DNA of 12,011 nt from Ktedonobacteraceae bacterium (GTDB taxonomy: Bacteria > Chloroflexota > Ktedonobacteria > Ktedonobacterales > Ktedonobacteraceae): NCBI GenBank assembly GCA_014896635.1, contig JADBKA010000139.1:1-12011 (forward strand), in the 5' to 3' direction. This document shows, piece after piece, positions 1-6,535 of this stretch. The notes under the pieces are model-generated. The model made no database searches. It saw only the letters and a list, made by a program, of their open reading frames with translations, and was not told the DNA's origin. The position numbers and the translations under genes are program-made. The stretch's first letter is position 1. Every line of letters begins with the position of its first letter.

Positions 1-345
1 TCCCGGCGCCGTCGTTCGACCCGGTGGCCACGCTGGCCGCGGTGCAGGCCGAGCGGTGCACCTAGCTGTACGGGGTGCCGACGATGTTCATCGCCGAGCT
101 CGCGGTGCTCAACGAGCAGGCCGAGGATTACGACCTGTCCAGCCTGCGCACCGGGATCATGGCTGGTTCTCCGTGCCCGGTGGAGGTGATGAAGCAGGTG
201 GTGAACCGGATGGGCATGACCGAGGTGGCCATCTGCTACGGGATGACCGAGACCTCCCCGGTGTCGACGCAGACCCGGGCGGACGACTCGCTGGAGCGCC
301 GGGTCTCCACGGTCGGCCTGGTGATGCCGCACGTGGAGATCAAGA
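1..345. other. Segment of foreign base composition with an in-frame amber codon at 63-65
   Basis: Seen: in frame 3, positions 3-62 read as normal coding sequence (PAPSFDPVATLAAVQAERCT), then TAG at 63-65, then [12 protein letters not shown] continues the same protein family. From 75 to 344 only about four of 90 codons end in A or T; in the next 90 codons about 24 do. The protein itself stays collinear across the change. High G/C at third positions is typical of actinobacteria. Possible readings are a mosaic gene made by recombination between species, a chimeric assembly at a contig edge, or a decaying gene. TCG to TAG is one base change. Confidence 0.7.
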
Positions 346-890
346 TTGTCGATCCCGCCACCGGCAAGGTTGTCCCCGTCGGCACACCCGGCGAATTGTG
401 TACGCGCGGCTACAGCGTCATGCTCGGCTACTGGAACAATCCCGAAGCGACGGCCCAGGCGATTGATCAGGCGCGCTGGATGCATACCGGCGATCTGGCG
501 ACGATGGATAGCGAGGGCTATATCAATATCGTCGGACGCATCAAAGATATGATCATTCGCGGTGGCGAGAACGTCTATCCGCGCGAGATCGAGGAGTTTC
601 TCTATACCCATCCCAAAATCAGCGATGTGCAGGTGATCGGCGTCCCCGATTCTAAGTATGGAGAAGAGATCTGTGCCTGGGTTAAACTCAAGCCGGGCGC
701 GCAGGCGACAGAAGAGGAGATCCGCGAGTTCTGCAAGGGGCAGATCTCGCACTATAAGATCCCGCGTTATGTCAAATTCGTGGATGCCTTCCCGATGACT
801 GTGACCGGTAAGATTCAGAAGTTCCTGATGCGCAAGCAGACCATTGAAGAACTGGGACTGCACAGCACCGCCTCAATGCAGACGGCGTAA
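75..890 (+). CDS. Acyl-CoA synthetase (AMP-forming), C-terminal part, FadD-like
   Basis: C-terminal half of an ANL-superfamily enzyme that adenylates a fatty or other carboxylic acid and transfers it to CoA; cytosolic or loosely membrane-bound. Seen (numbered from GTG at 75): motif A5 YGMTETS at 55-61, A7 HTGD at 137-140, the A8 hinge beginning [18 protein letters not shown] at 154, and A10 TVTGKIQK at 242-249 with K246 as the expected catalytic lysine. The P-loop and N-terminal half lie outside the window. GTG 75 is only the first start codon after the in-frame amber at 63-65; family resemblance continues upstream of it, so this is probably not a natural start and the gene may be a pseudogene or a chimeric assembly. 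Its best relatives are the medium/long-chain fatty-acyl-CoA synthases; the substrate cannot be read from sequence. A terminator follows at 911-948. Confidence 0.85.
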   Translation: MPTMFIAELAVLNEQAEDYDLSSLRTGIMAGSPCPVEVMKQVVNRMGMTEVAICYGMTETSPVSTQTRADDSLERRVSTVGLVMPHVEIKIVDPATGKVVPVGTPGELCTRGYSVMLGYWNNPEATAQAIDQARWMHTGDLATMDSEGYINIVGRIKDMIIRGGENVYPREIEEFLYTHPKISDVQVIGVPDSKYGEEICAWVKLKPGAQATEEEIREFCKGQISHYKIPRYVKFVDAFPMTVTGKIQKFLMRKQTIEELGLHSTASMQTA

Positions 891-910
891 TCTTTGCCAG
901 TAGATAGGGT

Positions 911-948
911 GGGGCGCTGCCAGATCGAGCGGCGCCTCTCCTTTTTTT
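911..948 (+). terminator. Rho-independent terminator of the acyl-CoA synthetase gene
   Basis: GGCGCTGC (913-920) pairs with GCGGCGCC (929-936), with one G-T wobble and an 8-nt loop, followed by TCTCC and seven T's (942-948). It lies 21 bases after the stop codon. Confidence 0.85.
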
Positions 949-1052
949 CTATATGATTCCTTCTCTCCCTCTGCAAAACTGGGGGAATCTCATCTCAAAA
1001 TTTACAGCAAGATCGGAGAAGTTTTTCCAGGCGAGAACTGATACGATCTGGC

Positions 1053-1068
1053 GAAGAAATTTTTCTTC
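1053..1068. repeat. Short palindrome upstream of the PPOX gene
   Basis: GAAGAAA-tt-TTTCTTC, perfect 7-bp arms, about 35 bases before the Shine-Dalgarno sequence of the flavoprotein gene. It could be a repressor site or an mRNA leader hairpin. I could not place a convincing -35/-10 pair around it. Apart from this and the terminator, the 891-1116 gap shows nothing I can name. Confidence 0.4.
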
Positions 1069-1116
1069 TAAGAGAAGGTGTAAGGATCAGTAGTAATCAA
1101 AGAAAAGGAGGGCAGA

Positions 1117-1665
1117 ATGGCGCCGATGAAGAGTGAGCCAAAGGCCGAGCAAAATCTTGATGGCTATGGTGCGCCGCTTATTCCCTGGTCGAAGGTACGT
1201 GAGCGTCTGAAACAGGCGGTTACGCAGGCTCAGAACAGCGGACCAGATCGGCATACGTACTGGTTGGCGACGGTGCGTCCAGATGGCAGGCCACATGTTA
1301 TGCCGCTGGGAGCCGAGTGGGTAGATGGTGCCTTCTACTTCACTGCGGGAGCAAATACCCGCAAGGCGAAAAACCTGGAACACAACCCTGAATGTGTCAT
1401 CACCGTCGCCACTCACGATTTCGATATCGTCGTGGAAGGTACGGCGAGCAGGGTGACCGACCCGACGCTGGCGGCACGCATCGCAAAGGTCTATCAGGAC
1501 GGGGGATGGCCCGCGCAGGTGAGCGACGACGGCACCTCTCTCACAGCCGAATACAGTGCGCCGAGCGCGGGGCCGCCACCGTACGTGATCTACCAGGTCA
1601 TACCTCACACTGTTTTTGCGCTTGGTACGTCTGAACCATATGGCGCGACACGCTTCAATTTCTAA
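1117..1665 (+). CDS. Pyridoxamine 5'-phosphate oxidase-fold (split-barrel) flavoprotein
   Basis: A 182-residue split beta-barrel protein of the PPOX-like/flavin-deazaflavin oxidoreductase superfamily. Members bind FMN, FAD or F420 and reduce or oxidise small molecules in the cytosol. Seen: the family's N-terminal barrel strands as YWLATVRPDGRPHVMPLGAEW (about 48-68), then GAFYFTAG at 71-78, the cofactor-site segment NTRKAKNLEHNP (80-91) and CVITV (93-97), then DIVVEGTASRV (103-113). The C-terminal FALGTSEPYGATRF resembles the usual closing strand of PPOX-like proteins. The start is supported by AAAGGAGG at 1105-1112, four bases before the ATG. It is flanked by its own leader and a convergent gene, so it is probably monocistronic. 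The cofactor (F420 or flavin) and substrate cannot be decided. It is unlikely to be true PdxH, whose conserved C-terminal signature I do not see. Confidence 0.85.
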   Translation: MAPMKSEPKAEQNLDGYGAPLIPWSKVRERLKQAVTQAQNSGPDRHTYWLATVRPDGRPHVMPLGAEWVDGAFYFTAGANTRKAKNLEHNPECVITVATHDFDIVVEGTASRVTDPTLAARIAKVYQDGGWPAQVSDDGTSLTAEYSAPSAGPPPYVIYQVIPHTVFALGTSEPYGATRFNF

Positions 1666-1689
1666 CTCTAACCGGGGAATTCTGTAGTA

Positions 1690-1875
1690 TCATTCTTCTT
1701 CTCCCTTGTAGTGAAACGATGTTTCTCTACGTAACTCACGACGAAACTCTGTGATGGCGAGAGCAATTTCTACTTGCTCTTGCCAATCTTCCCACTCCTG
1801 GCCGCGTTTAGCAAGTTTTTCAAAGGTAGCCCGTGTTGTTTTTCTACGGGATGAGATGGGTAATAGATTTTTAAT
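1690..1875 (-). CDS. Small overlapping reading frame without a standard start codon, unknown function
   Basis: On the minus strand an open frame runs from a TAG at 1879-1881 to TGA at 1690-1692, 62 codons without a stop, overlapping the stop codon of the XRE-TPR gene. The encoded sequence looks like real protein: KTTRATFEKLAKRGQEWEDW, then a helix-forming stretch QEQVEIALAITEFRRELRRE, ending HYKGEEE. It is charged, has no signal peptide and no membrane segment. There is no in-frame ATG, GTG or TTG. The first candidates are ATT at 1873-1875, sharing bases with the upstream TAA, or entry by a +1 shift near that stop. It may be a rare-start, translationally coupled gene, a C-terminal extension of the regulator split by an indel, or a gene remnant. 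I recognise no family. Confidence 0.4.
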   Translation of the reverse strand: MKNLLPISSRRKTTRATFEKLAKRGQEWEDWQEQVEIALAITEFRRELRRETSFHYKGEEE

Positions 1876-3040
1876 TGCCTATTTTTCTCTTTGCTTCTAC
1901 AATTGCATCTCTGAGCGTATCTAACTGCTTTTCTTTCCCGATAGGCAGGACTTTTAGCCTGTTATACGTTTTTTCCACCCAACCTAAATGCCGTTTTGAG
2001 CGATACTCAGTTGCTAACTCAATCCCTCTCAGAGAGAGGCTCATCCCTTGCTCTAAATCGCCAAGTTTAAGATATGCCTCTCCTTTGTCTAGCGTATAGG
2101 CTCCAAGTTCTCTAAGCGGCCTGAACGGACGTAATTTATCAGTTTGCTCGTAAATTCTTAAAGCTTCGGCAGGCTTCCATAGCTCAGCAAATCCCCCGGC
2201 CTGCGCCCATAGGACATCGTCGAGGCTGAAATCGTTAGCCAGTCCCGTAATACTTTCTTTTATATCCTTAGCGATCTCTAAAGCTGAATCAATTGCCTCA
2301 AGGAACGGTTTTTCCTGCCCACTATCCGCATAAACAGTTGAAAGATTAACATAGTATATTCCTCTTGTGGCTTCTGCTGCTGCCTTAACATAGGGTTTAG
2401 CCGCTTCAAAACAACGGATTGAAGTCTCGAACCTTCCTCGTTTTCTAAGCAAACTTGCCTGATAAACCATACCTATTGTAATAATGTCTGGATCGTTTAA
2501 TTCCTGTCCTAAATCTACCATTTCTGAAAAATGACCTGAAGCTGCCGCGAAATCAAGACGATCAAAGGCAATCCGTCCTCTCATCTGGTGAGTGTAAGCA
2601 AGAAGCTGTTGAGCAGGTTTTAAAAACTCGCCGTGATAGGAAATTAAAGCTTGATCGAGAGTAACAGTTAGTTCCTGTAATTTTTCTTCAAGAACGGGGG
2701 CCTGATCTGCGATCCAGAGCATATAAGAGAGCTGTACCATATCTCGCCCAGGAGCAAGAAGCATTTGTAGAATGGCGCTATCTGCCTGCTCTGGTTTTTG
2801 AATGTCTATTTTTCTTTTTGGGATTCCCCGTCCGATTTCCTCTAACTTTTCCTGCGGAATATCTAAAATATCAGCCAGGCGGATTACCTGTGTCATGCTA
2901 TCCAGTTTACGCTTCCCCCGCTCAATCTGGGAAACATACTCTCTCGTGTACCCCCAACGCTCTGCCAGCTCTCCCTGTGACCAGCCTCGCTGTTCCCTAT
3001 AGGCGCGCACTAACTGTCCAAAAGTGTTTTTATTCAACAC
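1871..3040 (-). CDS. XRE-family transcriptional regulator with C-terminal TPR repeats
   Basis: Predicted 389-residue cytosolic DNA-binding regulator. Seen: an N-terminal Cro/C1-type HTH at about residues 8-62 (GQLVRAYREQRGWSQGELAE, then YTREYVSQIERGKRKL), followed by some 300 residues of helical repeats typical of TPR, for example YVNLSTVYADSGQEKP and DKGEAYLKLGDLEQG. Domain order and size resemble the RRNPP-type peptide-responsive regulators (Rap, PlcR, NprR), though such XRE-TPR proteins are also common outside peptide signalling. I chose GTG at 3038-3040: AGGAAAGGA (3049-3057) sits 8 bases upstream, and the HTH would begin near the N-terminus as usual. A longer in-frame start at 3145 would add 35 residues with no domain and no clear Shine-Dalgarno, and would lie within the promoter region. 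A 61-codon frame overlaps the 3' end. The gene is likely autoregulated, given a palindrome over its -10. Confidence 0.85.
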   Translation of the reverse strand: MLNKNTFGQLVRAYREQRGWSQGELAERWGYTREYVSQIERGKRKLDSMTQVIRLADILDIPQEKLEEIGRGIPKRKIDIQKPEQADSAILQMLLAPGRDMVQLSYMLWIADQAPVLEEKLQELTVTLDQALISYHGEFLKPAQQLLAYTHQMRGRIAFDRLDFAAASGHFSEMVDLGQELNDPDIITIGMVYQASLLRKRGRFETSIRCFEAAKPYVKAAAEATRGIYYVNLSTVYADSGQEKPFLEAIDSALEIAKDIKESITGLANDFSLDDVLWAQAGGFAELWKPAEALRIYEQTDKLRPFRPLRELGAYTLDKGEAYLKLGDLEQGMSLSLRGIELATEYRSKRHLGWVEKTYNRLKVLPIGKEKQLDTLRDAIVEAKRKIGN

Positions 3041-3135
3041 ACTTTTTGTCCTTTCCTGGAAAAAGTAACAATGTGTTATGCTGCTGTAACTGCTTATTTC
3101 ACTATAGAGTGCCAAAGAAAGATAATATTTTTCTG

Positions 3136-3170
3136 GCAGCAACACAGCTATATATATTATAGTTTGCTGC
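3136..3170. repeat. Inverted repeat over the -10 of the XRE-TPR gene (candidate operator)
   Basis: GCAGCAA (3136-3142) and TTGCTGC (3164-3170) are perfect 7-bp inverted arms separated by 21 bases. Nested inside is CTATA-tatat-TATAG (3148-3162). The pair brackets the predicted -10 (3156-3161), the expected place for an autorepressor site. XRE dimers usually bind such two-fold symmetric DNA; that this protein binds here is inferred. Confidence 0.5.
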
Positions 3171-3185
3171 TCTTAGTTTTGGCAA
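3156..3185 (-). promoter_or_regulatory. Sigma-70-like promoter for the XRE-TPR gene
   Basis: Minus strand: TTGCCA (3180-3185), 18-base spacer, TATAAT (3156-3161). It predicts a leader of about 110 bases before the GTG start at 3040. Confidence 0.6.
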
Positions 3186-3235
3186 TGTGAGGAAAAGGAA
3201 AAAGTGAGCCATTATGAAGAGGAATGGGAGAACCC

Positions 3236-3271
3236 GTTCCCTTCTGGGGAACCAAATCCCACTATGTGGGA
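3236..3271 (+). repeat. Two tandem short hairpins preceding a terminator
   Basis: GTTCCC (3236-3241)/GGGAAC (3247-3252), loop 5, and TCCCAC (3257-3262)/GTGGGA (3266-3271), loop 3. With the following terminator they make three stem-loops in 77 bases between the PHP gene end and the XRE-TPR promoter. Either strand could form them in RNA. Confidence 0.55.
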
Positions 3272-3285
3272 ACCCGACGCGCCCC

Positions 3286-3320
3286 GGCCAGGGGATGTGT
3301 CGTCCCCTGGCCCTTGTTTT
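3286..3320 (+). terminator. Strong stem-loop terminator, T-tract only on the plus strand
   Basis: GGCCAGGGGA (3286-3295) pairs perfectly with TCCCCTGGCC (3303-3312), loop of 7, followed by CTTGTTTT on the plus strand. Read on the minus strand it follows the PHP stop codon by a few bases, so it probably also ends that transcript, but there the downstream side is GC-rich without a T-tract. Confidence 0.7.
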
Positions 3321-3323
3321 CTG

Positions 3324-4148
3324 CTAAGTTGCCAGGGCTGGTTGCCTCTGCGCTGCCTGTTTCCTCTGCCTGGTTGCCCCGTAAATCCAATCGTAGTAGG
3401 AACGTATGCTCCACATGCTTCCGCCGGGCGCGCTCAATCCCTGCTCAATTGCCCTGCGCATATCGCGGGCGCTGGTTCCTGGGAACCAGGTGAAGCCGCG
3501 AGCAATCGAGACGAGCGAGTGCGCATCGCTGTTCCCCACTTCCGGCAAGGCATAGATGGCACGGTTGGCCCGCGTTGAAGCGGGATTGCTGGAGAGGCCG
3601 CAGAAACTGGCGTTCCATGTCTCGATGCCGTCAAACCAGACGTCTCTGGCGGCGTGAATGCGATCCATCACGGCCTGTGAGCAGCTCTCACGAAAAAAGG
3701 GATGCAGCGGGTGTGCAATCACGGCCAGTCCTTCCTGTTCATGAATCAGGTCGATACTACGCTCCATGCTCAGGCCTGGCGGGATCAGCCGCTCGATAAA
3801 GAGCGCCAGCAGGTGTCCCTCGCTCGTGCTGACTTCCTCGCCGACCACCAGGTCAAAGCGATAGTTTCCTCTGGCCCACAGGTCGCGTGCGCGTAATGCC
3901 CCTTCAATCTCGTCGTGATCAGTAATAGCGATCACATTTAGATCAGTCTGTCTCTGAGTGTAATCGAGAATCTGTTCAATCGTAGCGATGCCATCGCTAT
4001 AGGTACTGTGCATGTGTAGATCGGCCTTCCCTGTCTTTCCGGCGGTCAGGGCTTCCTGAGGTGTCATGCGGGTGCGATTTTTCAGGGTAGCGATCCCCGC
4101 AGGCAGGATGTGCTGGCCTGCCGGGGCGACTGTAGTATATTTATGCAT
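3324..4148 (-). CDS. PHP-domain metal-dependent phosphoesterase
   Basis: A 274-residue cytosolic hydrolase of the stand-alone PHP class (TrpH/YciV-like), metal-dependent enzymes that hydrolyse nucleoside bisphosphates or degrade oligonucleotides. Seen: motif I DLHMHSTYSDG (43-53), ITDHDEIEG (75-83), the metal-ligand region VVGEEVST (101-108) with H112 in GHLLALF, IAHPLHP (144-150) and NSDAH (206-210). All expected His/Asp ligand positions seem present. The ATG at 4146-4148 has GGAG at 4155-4158, six to seven bases upstream, so I keep this start; about 40 residues precede the domain. The last ~25 residues are a polar, Gln/Arg-rich tail. It lies 157 bases downstream of the glycosyltransferase on the same strand and may have its own promoter. 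Its substrate is unknown. Confidence 0.85.
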   Translation of the reverse strand: MHKYTTVAPAGQHILPAGIATLKNRTRMTPQEALTAGKTGKADLHMHSTYSDGIATIEQILDYTQRQTDLNVIAITDHDEIEGALRARDLWARGNYRFDLVVGEEVSTSEGHLLALFIERLIPPGLSMERSIDLIHEQEGLAVIAHPLHPFFRESCSQAVMDRIHAARDVWFDGIETWNASFCGLSSNPASTRANRAIYALPEVGNSDAHSLVSIARGFTWFPGTSARDMRRAIEQGLSAPGGSMWSIRSYYDWIYGATRQRKQAAQRQPALAT

Positions 4149-4305
4149 AAAAATCTCCTTTCATCGATAAAAATTTTAAACACAAGTGATTGACCAATAT
4201 TCCTTATAATCATCTTTTTCTCTCTCAACCGGTAGGGCTTTCAGAGCAGTCCCACTGGAGAAAGGACTGGCGTGTGTGCGGGTGAAGAAGAGCGAGGAGA
4301 GAGTA

Positions 4306-5493
4306 TCAGGCTGCCTCTACCGGTGCCTGCCGCGCTTTGGATGTGCGAGCGTTGCTGGCTGCTGTGATGACCTGCTCATAATGGAGACGCAGATCGCTGA
4401 TAGCTGCCTCCCAGCTCCAACCGGCAGTTTCGATATGGCGGCGTGCGGCCAGTCCCATACGTACTCGCTCCTCAGGCTGCTCGATCAGTGTACGCAGCGC
4501 ACACAGCATCTCTTCCTGGCTATCTGGCTCAAAGAGCAGACCACTCTGTCCTTCAAGCACCAGGGAGAGCGTCCCGCCGCGCCGGGCTGCGACAACCGGC
4601 AGCCCTGCTGCCTGTGCCTCCAACGTGACAAAGCCGAAGGTCTCGGTGCTGCTGGGGAGCGCGAAGAGATCGGCAGAGGCATACGCGGCGGCCAGATCTG
4701 CGCCGGTCAGCGTCCCGGCGAACGTAACAGGGAGACCGCTGGCGATCTGCCGTAGATGAGCCGCCGCCGGGCCATCTCCGACCAGTGCCAGATGGCAACC
4801 GGGCAATTGAGGCAGGATTGCGATAAGCCGATCCAGTCCCTTTTCTGCGGCCAGGCGCCCGACAGAAAGGATGATAAGGTCATCAGCATGGCCGTTTGTC
4901 AGCCTCTCACGCCATAAGTGAGAACGCCGTTGCGGATGGAATAGTTCCGTATCGACGCCGGAGCGCCAGAGCGCAGTATTACGAATCCCCTGTTCCTGTA
5001 AGCGAGCCTGAACAGGTGATGACGGACACAGATTGAGATGCGCTTGATTATGTATCCAGCGCAGGTAATGCCATAATGGTTGTTCAAGTGCGTCGAAGCC
5101 GTAGTAGCGCGCGTAATCCGGCAGGTTGGTGTTGAACGAAGCCACGAGCGGCAGATGGTGCTGTGCTGCATAGTGGAGCGCCAGCAGGCCGATGCCCCCC
5201 ACCGGGTTCACGGCATGCACGAGATCGGCGGAGAAGGCCGTCAGGGCTGCCCTGGTCTGCGCGCTCATCAGCGGAAGTCCCAGGCGAAAGCCGGTGTAGA
5301 ATGGCAGACTGACGCTGGGGACGCCCAGGACAGTCGCTCCTTCGTACCTGGCGGGTAGCCCCGGCATGTCAGGCGCGATGACCAGCACACGGTCTCCATG
5401 CCTTTTTTGCAGCCCGGCCAGCGTGTGACAAAGGCGTGTCACGATTCCGTTTGTCTGCGGGAGAAAAGTTTCAGTAAAAAAGGCAATGCGCAT
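4306..5493 (-). CDS. GT-B glycosyltransferase family 4, SqdX/MgtA-like
   Basis: A 395-residue GT-B retaining glycosyltransferase. The N-terminal half (MRIAFFTETFLPQTNGIVTR, DRVLVIAPD, GVPSVSLPFYTGFRLGLP) resembles SqdX/SQD2 sulfoquinovosyltransferase and MgtA-type mannosyltransferases, which glycosylate diacylglycerol at the cytosolic membrane face. The C-terminal Rossmann half shows RSGVDTELFHP (177-187), GRLAAEKGLD (212-221), GDGP (239-242) and the nucleotide-sugar EX7E motif with E284 and E292 in SSTETFGFVTLEAQAAG. I chose ATG at 5491-5493: AGGAG lies 8 bases upstream. A GTG three codons earlier would sit against the Shine-Dalgarno. It follows the PAP2 gene by 41 bases and probably shares its promoter at 6041-6069. 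The donor sugar and acceptor are uncertain; no sulfoquinovose synthase (SqdB) is visible, so the SQDG role is only a family hint. Confidence 0.88.
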   Translation of the reverse strand: MRIAFFTETFLPQTNGIVTRLCHTLAGLQKRHGDRVLVIAPDMPGLPARYEGATVLGVPSVSLPFYTGFRLGLPLMSAQTRAALTAFSADLVHAVNPVGGIGLLALHYAAQHHLPLVASFNTNLPDYARYYGFDALEQPLWHYLRWIHNQAHLNLCPSSPVQARLQEQGIRNTALWRSGVDTELFHPQRRSHLWRERLTNGHADDLIILSVGRLAAEKGLDRLIAILPQLPGCHLALVGDGPAAAHLRQIASGLPVTFAGTLTGADLAAAYASADLFALPSSTETFGFVTLEAQAAGLPVVAARRGGTLSLVLEGQSGLLFEPDSQEEMLCALRTLIEQPEERVRMGLAARRHIETAGWSWEAAISDLRLHYEQVITAASNARTSKARQAPVEAA

Positions 5494-5534
5494 GGTTTCC
5501 ACTCCTATTCTGTTTCTGCCATAGCACTATTGAG

Positions 5535-5972
5535 TCAGTACGTGGTAAACAATCCTACGAGAATACCAAGCAGACAGCCGGCAAACACTTGCAGCGGCGT
5601 GTGGCCGACCAGCTCGTAGAGGCGCTGCTCGCCAATTTTTTCACCATGAAAGAGCTTCTGGAGAATTTCGTTGAGAATGTGCGCCTGTACCCCTACTGCG
5701 TAGCGAACGCCGGCGGCATCGTACATCACAATCCCTGCCAGCACGACCGCGAGGGCAAACGCCGGAGAAGCGACGCCTTCATGGCGCCCGGCAGCAGTTG
5801 CCAGGCCGGCGACGAGTGCCGAGTGCGAACTGGGCATGCCACCGGATGAGACGAGACGGCTGAGCGAGAATTTGCGCAGGCGCAGCACCTCATAGGTAGC
5901 CTTGCAGACCTGGGCGGTAGCCCACGCCAGCAGCGCCGCGATCAGCATATGATTATCAAACAGGTTTGTCAT
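5535..5972 (-). CDS. Divergent PAP2 family integral membrane protein, YuiD-like
   Basis: A 145-residue membrane protein of the divergent PAP2/acid phosphatase-VanPerase family (DUF212, Bacillus YuiD). Seen: a first hydrophobic segment around 9-23, SSGGMPSSHSALVAG (42-56) carrying the PAP2-like PSSHS motif, a hydrophobic stretch about 71-83 ending in MYDAAGVR (83-90), GHTPLQV (123-129) and a last membrane segment at 129-143. Length matches the family (about 150). I take ATG 5970-5972 as the start, because GGAAGG lies six bases upstream and the family normally begins so; the 20-residue upstream extension is polar and unlike the family. It is the first gene of a likely operon with the glycosyltransferase. 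Relatives are suspected lipid or isoprenoid phosphate phosphatases, but YuiD function is not established. Confidence 0.88.
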   Translation of the reverse strand: MTNLFDNHMLIAALLAWATAQVCKATYEVLRLRKFSLSRLVSSGGMPSSHSALVAGLATAAGRHEGVASPAFALAVVLAGIVMYDAAGVRYAVGVQAHILNEILQKLFHGEKIGEQRLYELVGHTPLQVFAGCLLGILVGLFTTY

Positions 5973-6029
5973 CCAGCGCCTTCCGTTCTTCTCTATAAAA
6001 AATCTTCTCTCAAAGAGACAGCTTATTAT

Positions 6030-6049
6030 CACTATGACAGAGTATAGTG
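6030..6049. repeat. Palindrome across the -10/start site of the PAP2-glycosyltransferase promoter
   Basis: CACTAT (6030-6035) and ATAGTG (6044-6049), perfect 6-bp arms with 8 bases between, overlapping the -10 hexamer at 6041-6046. Its position fits a repressor site; no binding protein can be named. Confidence 0.4.
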
Positions 6050-6069
6050 AAATAGTTCGTGGTTGTCAA
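6041..6069 (-). promoter_or_regulatory. Near-consensus sigma-70-type promoter for the PAP2-glycosyltransferase operon
   Basis: Minus strand: TTGACA (6064-6069), 17-base spacer, TATACT (6041-6046). The start site would be near 6034, giving a leader of about 60 bases before the ATG at 5972. This is the best promoter match in the window. Confidence 0.8.
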
Positions 6070-6363
6070 GGATTTTTACCCCTAACTTATTGTTTATTGC
6101 CATCAATTTTGGAAATATTTTATAGGTTTTTCGTATTTATGGCAAGAGGTAATCATAAAATCGCATGGCAGCAGTAATTTTTTTGTTGGCGAATGGCAGG
6201 CTAGCGGATCATGCGCCTTTCCCTCTCGTTTCTATATTGATTGAAAATTAGATCAATCATACTACGAAAGGGCAGATTGTCAAGGGGAGAATTCAGGCGA
6301 ACGTGATTCAATTTTGCGGGAAATTGCAGTATGTTGAAGGGTCTGGCCGGTCTGAAAAAACTC
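6070..6363. other. Intergenic stretch, no gene seen
   Basis: AT-rich sequence between divergent promoters. It holds an imperfectly overlapping inverted repeat TGATTG (6238-6243)/CAATCA (6254-6259) and GGTCTGGCCGGTCTG at 6340-6354 just upstream of the tRNA -35. Open frames here have no start signal or family resemblance. Confidence 0.5.
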
Positions 6364-6392
6364 TTGACAAATCGCCTGGGATGCACTATCAT
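6364..6392 (+). promoter_or_regulatory. Promoter of the tRNA-Leu gene
   Basis: TTGACA (6364-6369), 17-base spacer, TATCAT (6387-6392). The predicted start near 6399 is about 35 bases before the mature tRNA. Confidence 0.8.
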
Positions 6393-6433
6393 AGAGGCAC
6401 GTTTGGCGAGGAAATAGCCTGGCGAATGATTTT

Positions 6434-6517
6434 GCCGAAGTGGTGAAATTGGTAGACACGCAACGTTCAGGGCGTTGTGCTCGAAAGGGCATGGGGGTTC
6501 GAGTCCCCCCTTCGGCA
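6434..6517 (+). tRNA. tRNA-Leu, anticodon CAG
   Basis: Acceptor GCCGAAG (6434-6440) pairs with CTTCGGC (6510-6516), discriminator A at 6517. The anticodon stem CAACG (6461-6465)/CGTTG (6473-6477) holds the loop TTCAGGG with CAG at 6468-6470, which reads CUG leucine codons. A long class II variable arm follows, then GGGGG-TTCGAGT-CCCCC. No CCA is encoded (TTA follows). It has its own promoter and a hairpin downstream. Its 3' end faces the end of a tyrosine recombinase gene 112 bases away, a usual attachment-site arrangement. Confidence 0.95.
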
Positions 6518-6535
6518 TTATCCACTATAAAGACG

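Noticed and set aside
1087..1608. Long minus-strand frame (173 codons) opposite the PPOX gene
   Set aside because: It is fully antisense to a clear family member with a good Shine-Dalgarno and shows no domain of its own.
4185..4212. TTGACC followed by TATAAT on the plus strand upstream of the PHP gene
   Set aside because: The spacer is only about 10 bases, far too short for a sigma-70 promoter, and no plus-strand gene follows.
3095..6055. 12-mer TATAGTGAAATA shared between the XRE-TPR leader (minus) and the PAP2 promoter region (plus)
   Set aside because: AT-rich 12-mers repeat by chance at this window size, and the two copies sit differently relative to their promoters.
6201..6525. Minus-strand frames that begin PKGGLEPPCPFEHNA or EGGTRTPMPFRAQ
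   Set aside because: These are the antisense translation of the tRNA-Leu gene, a well-known false ORF signature, and run on into promoter sequence.
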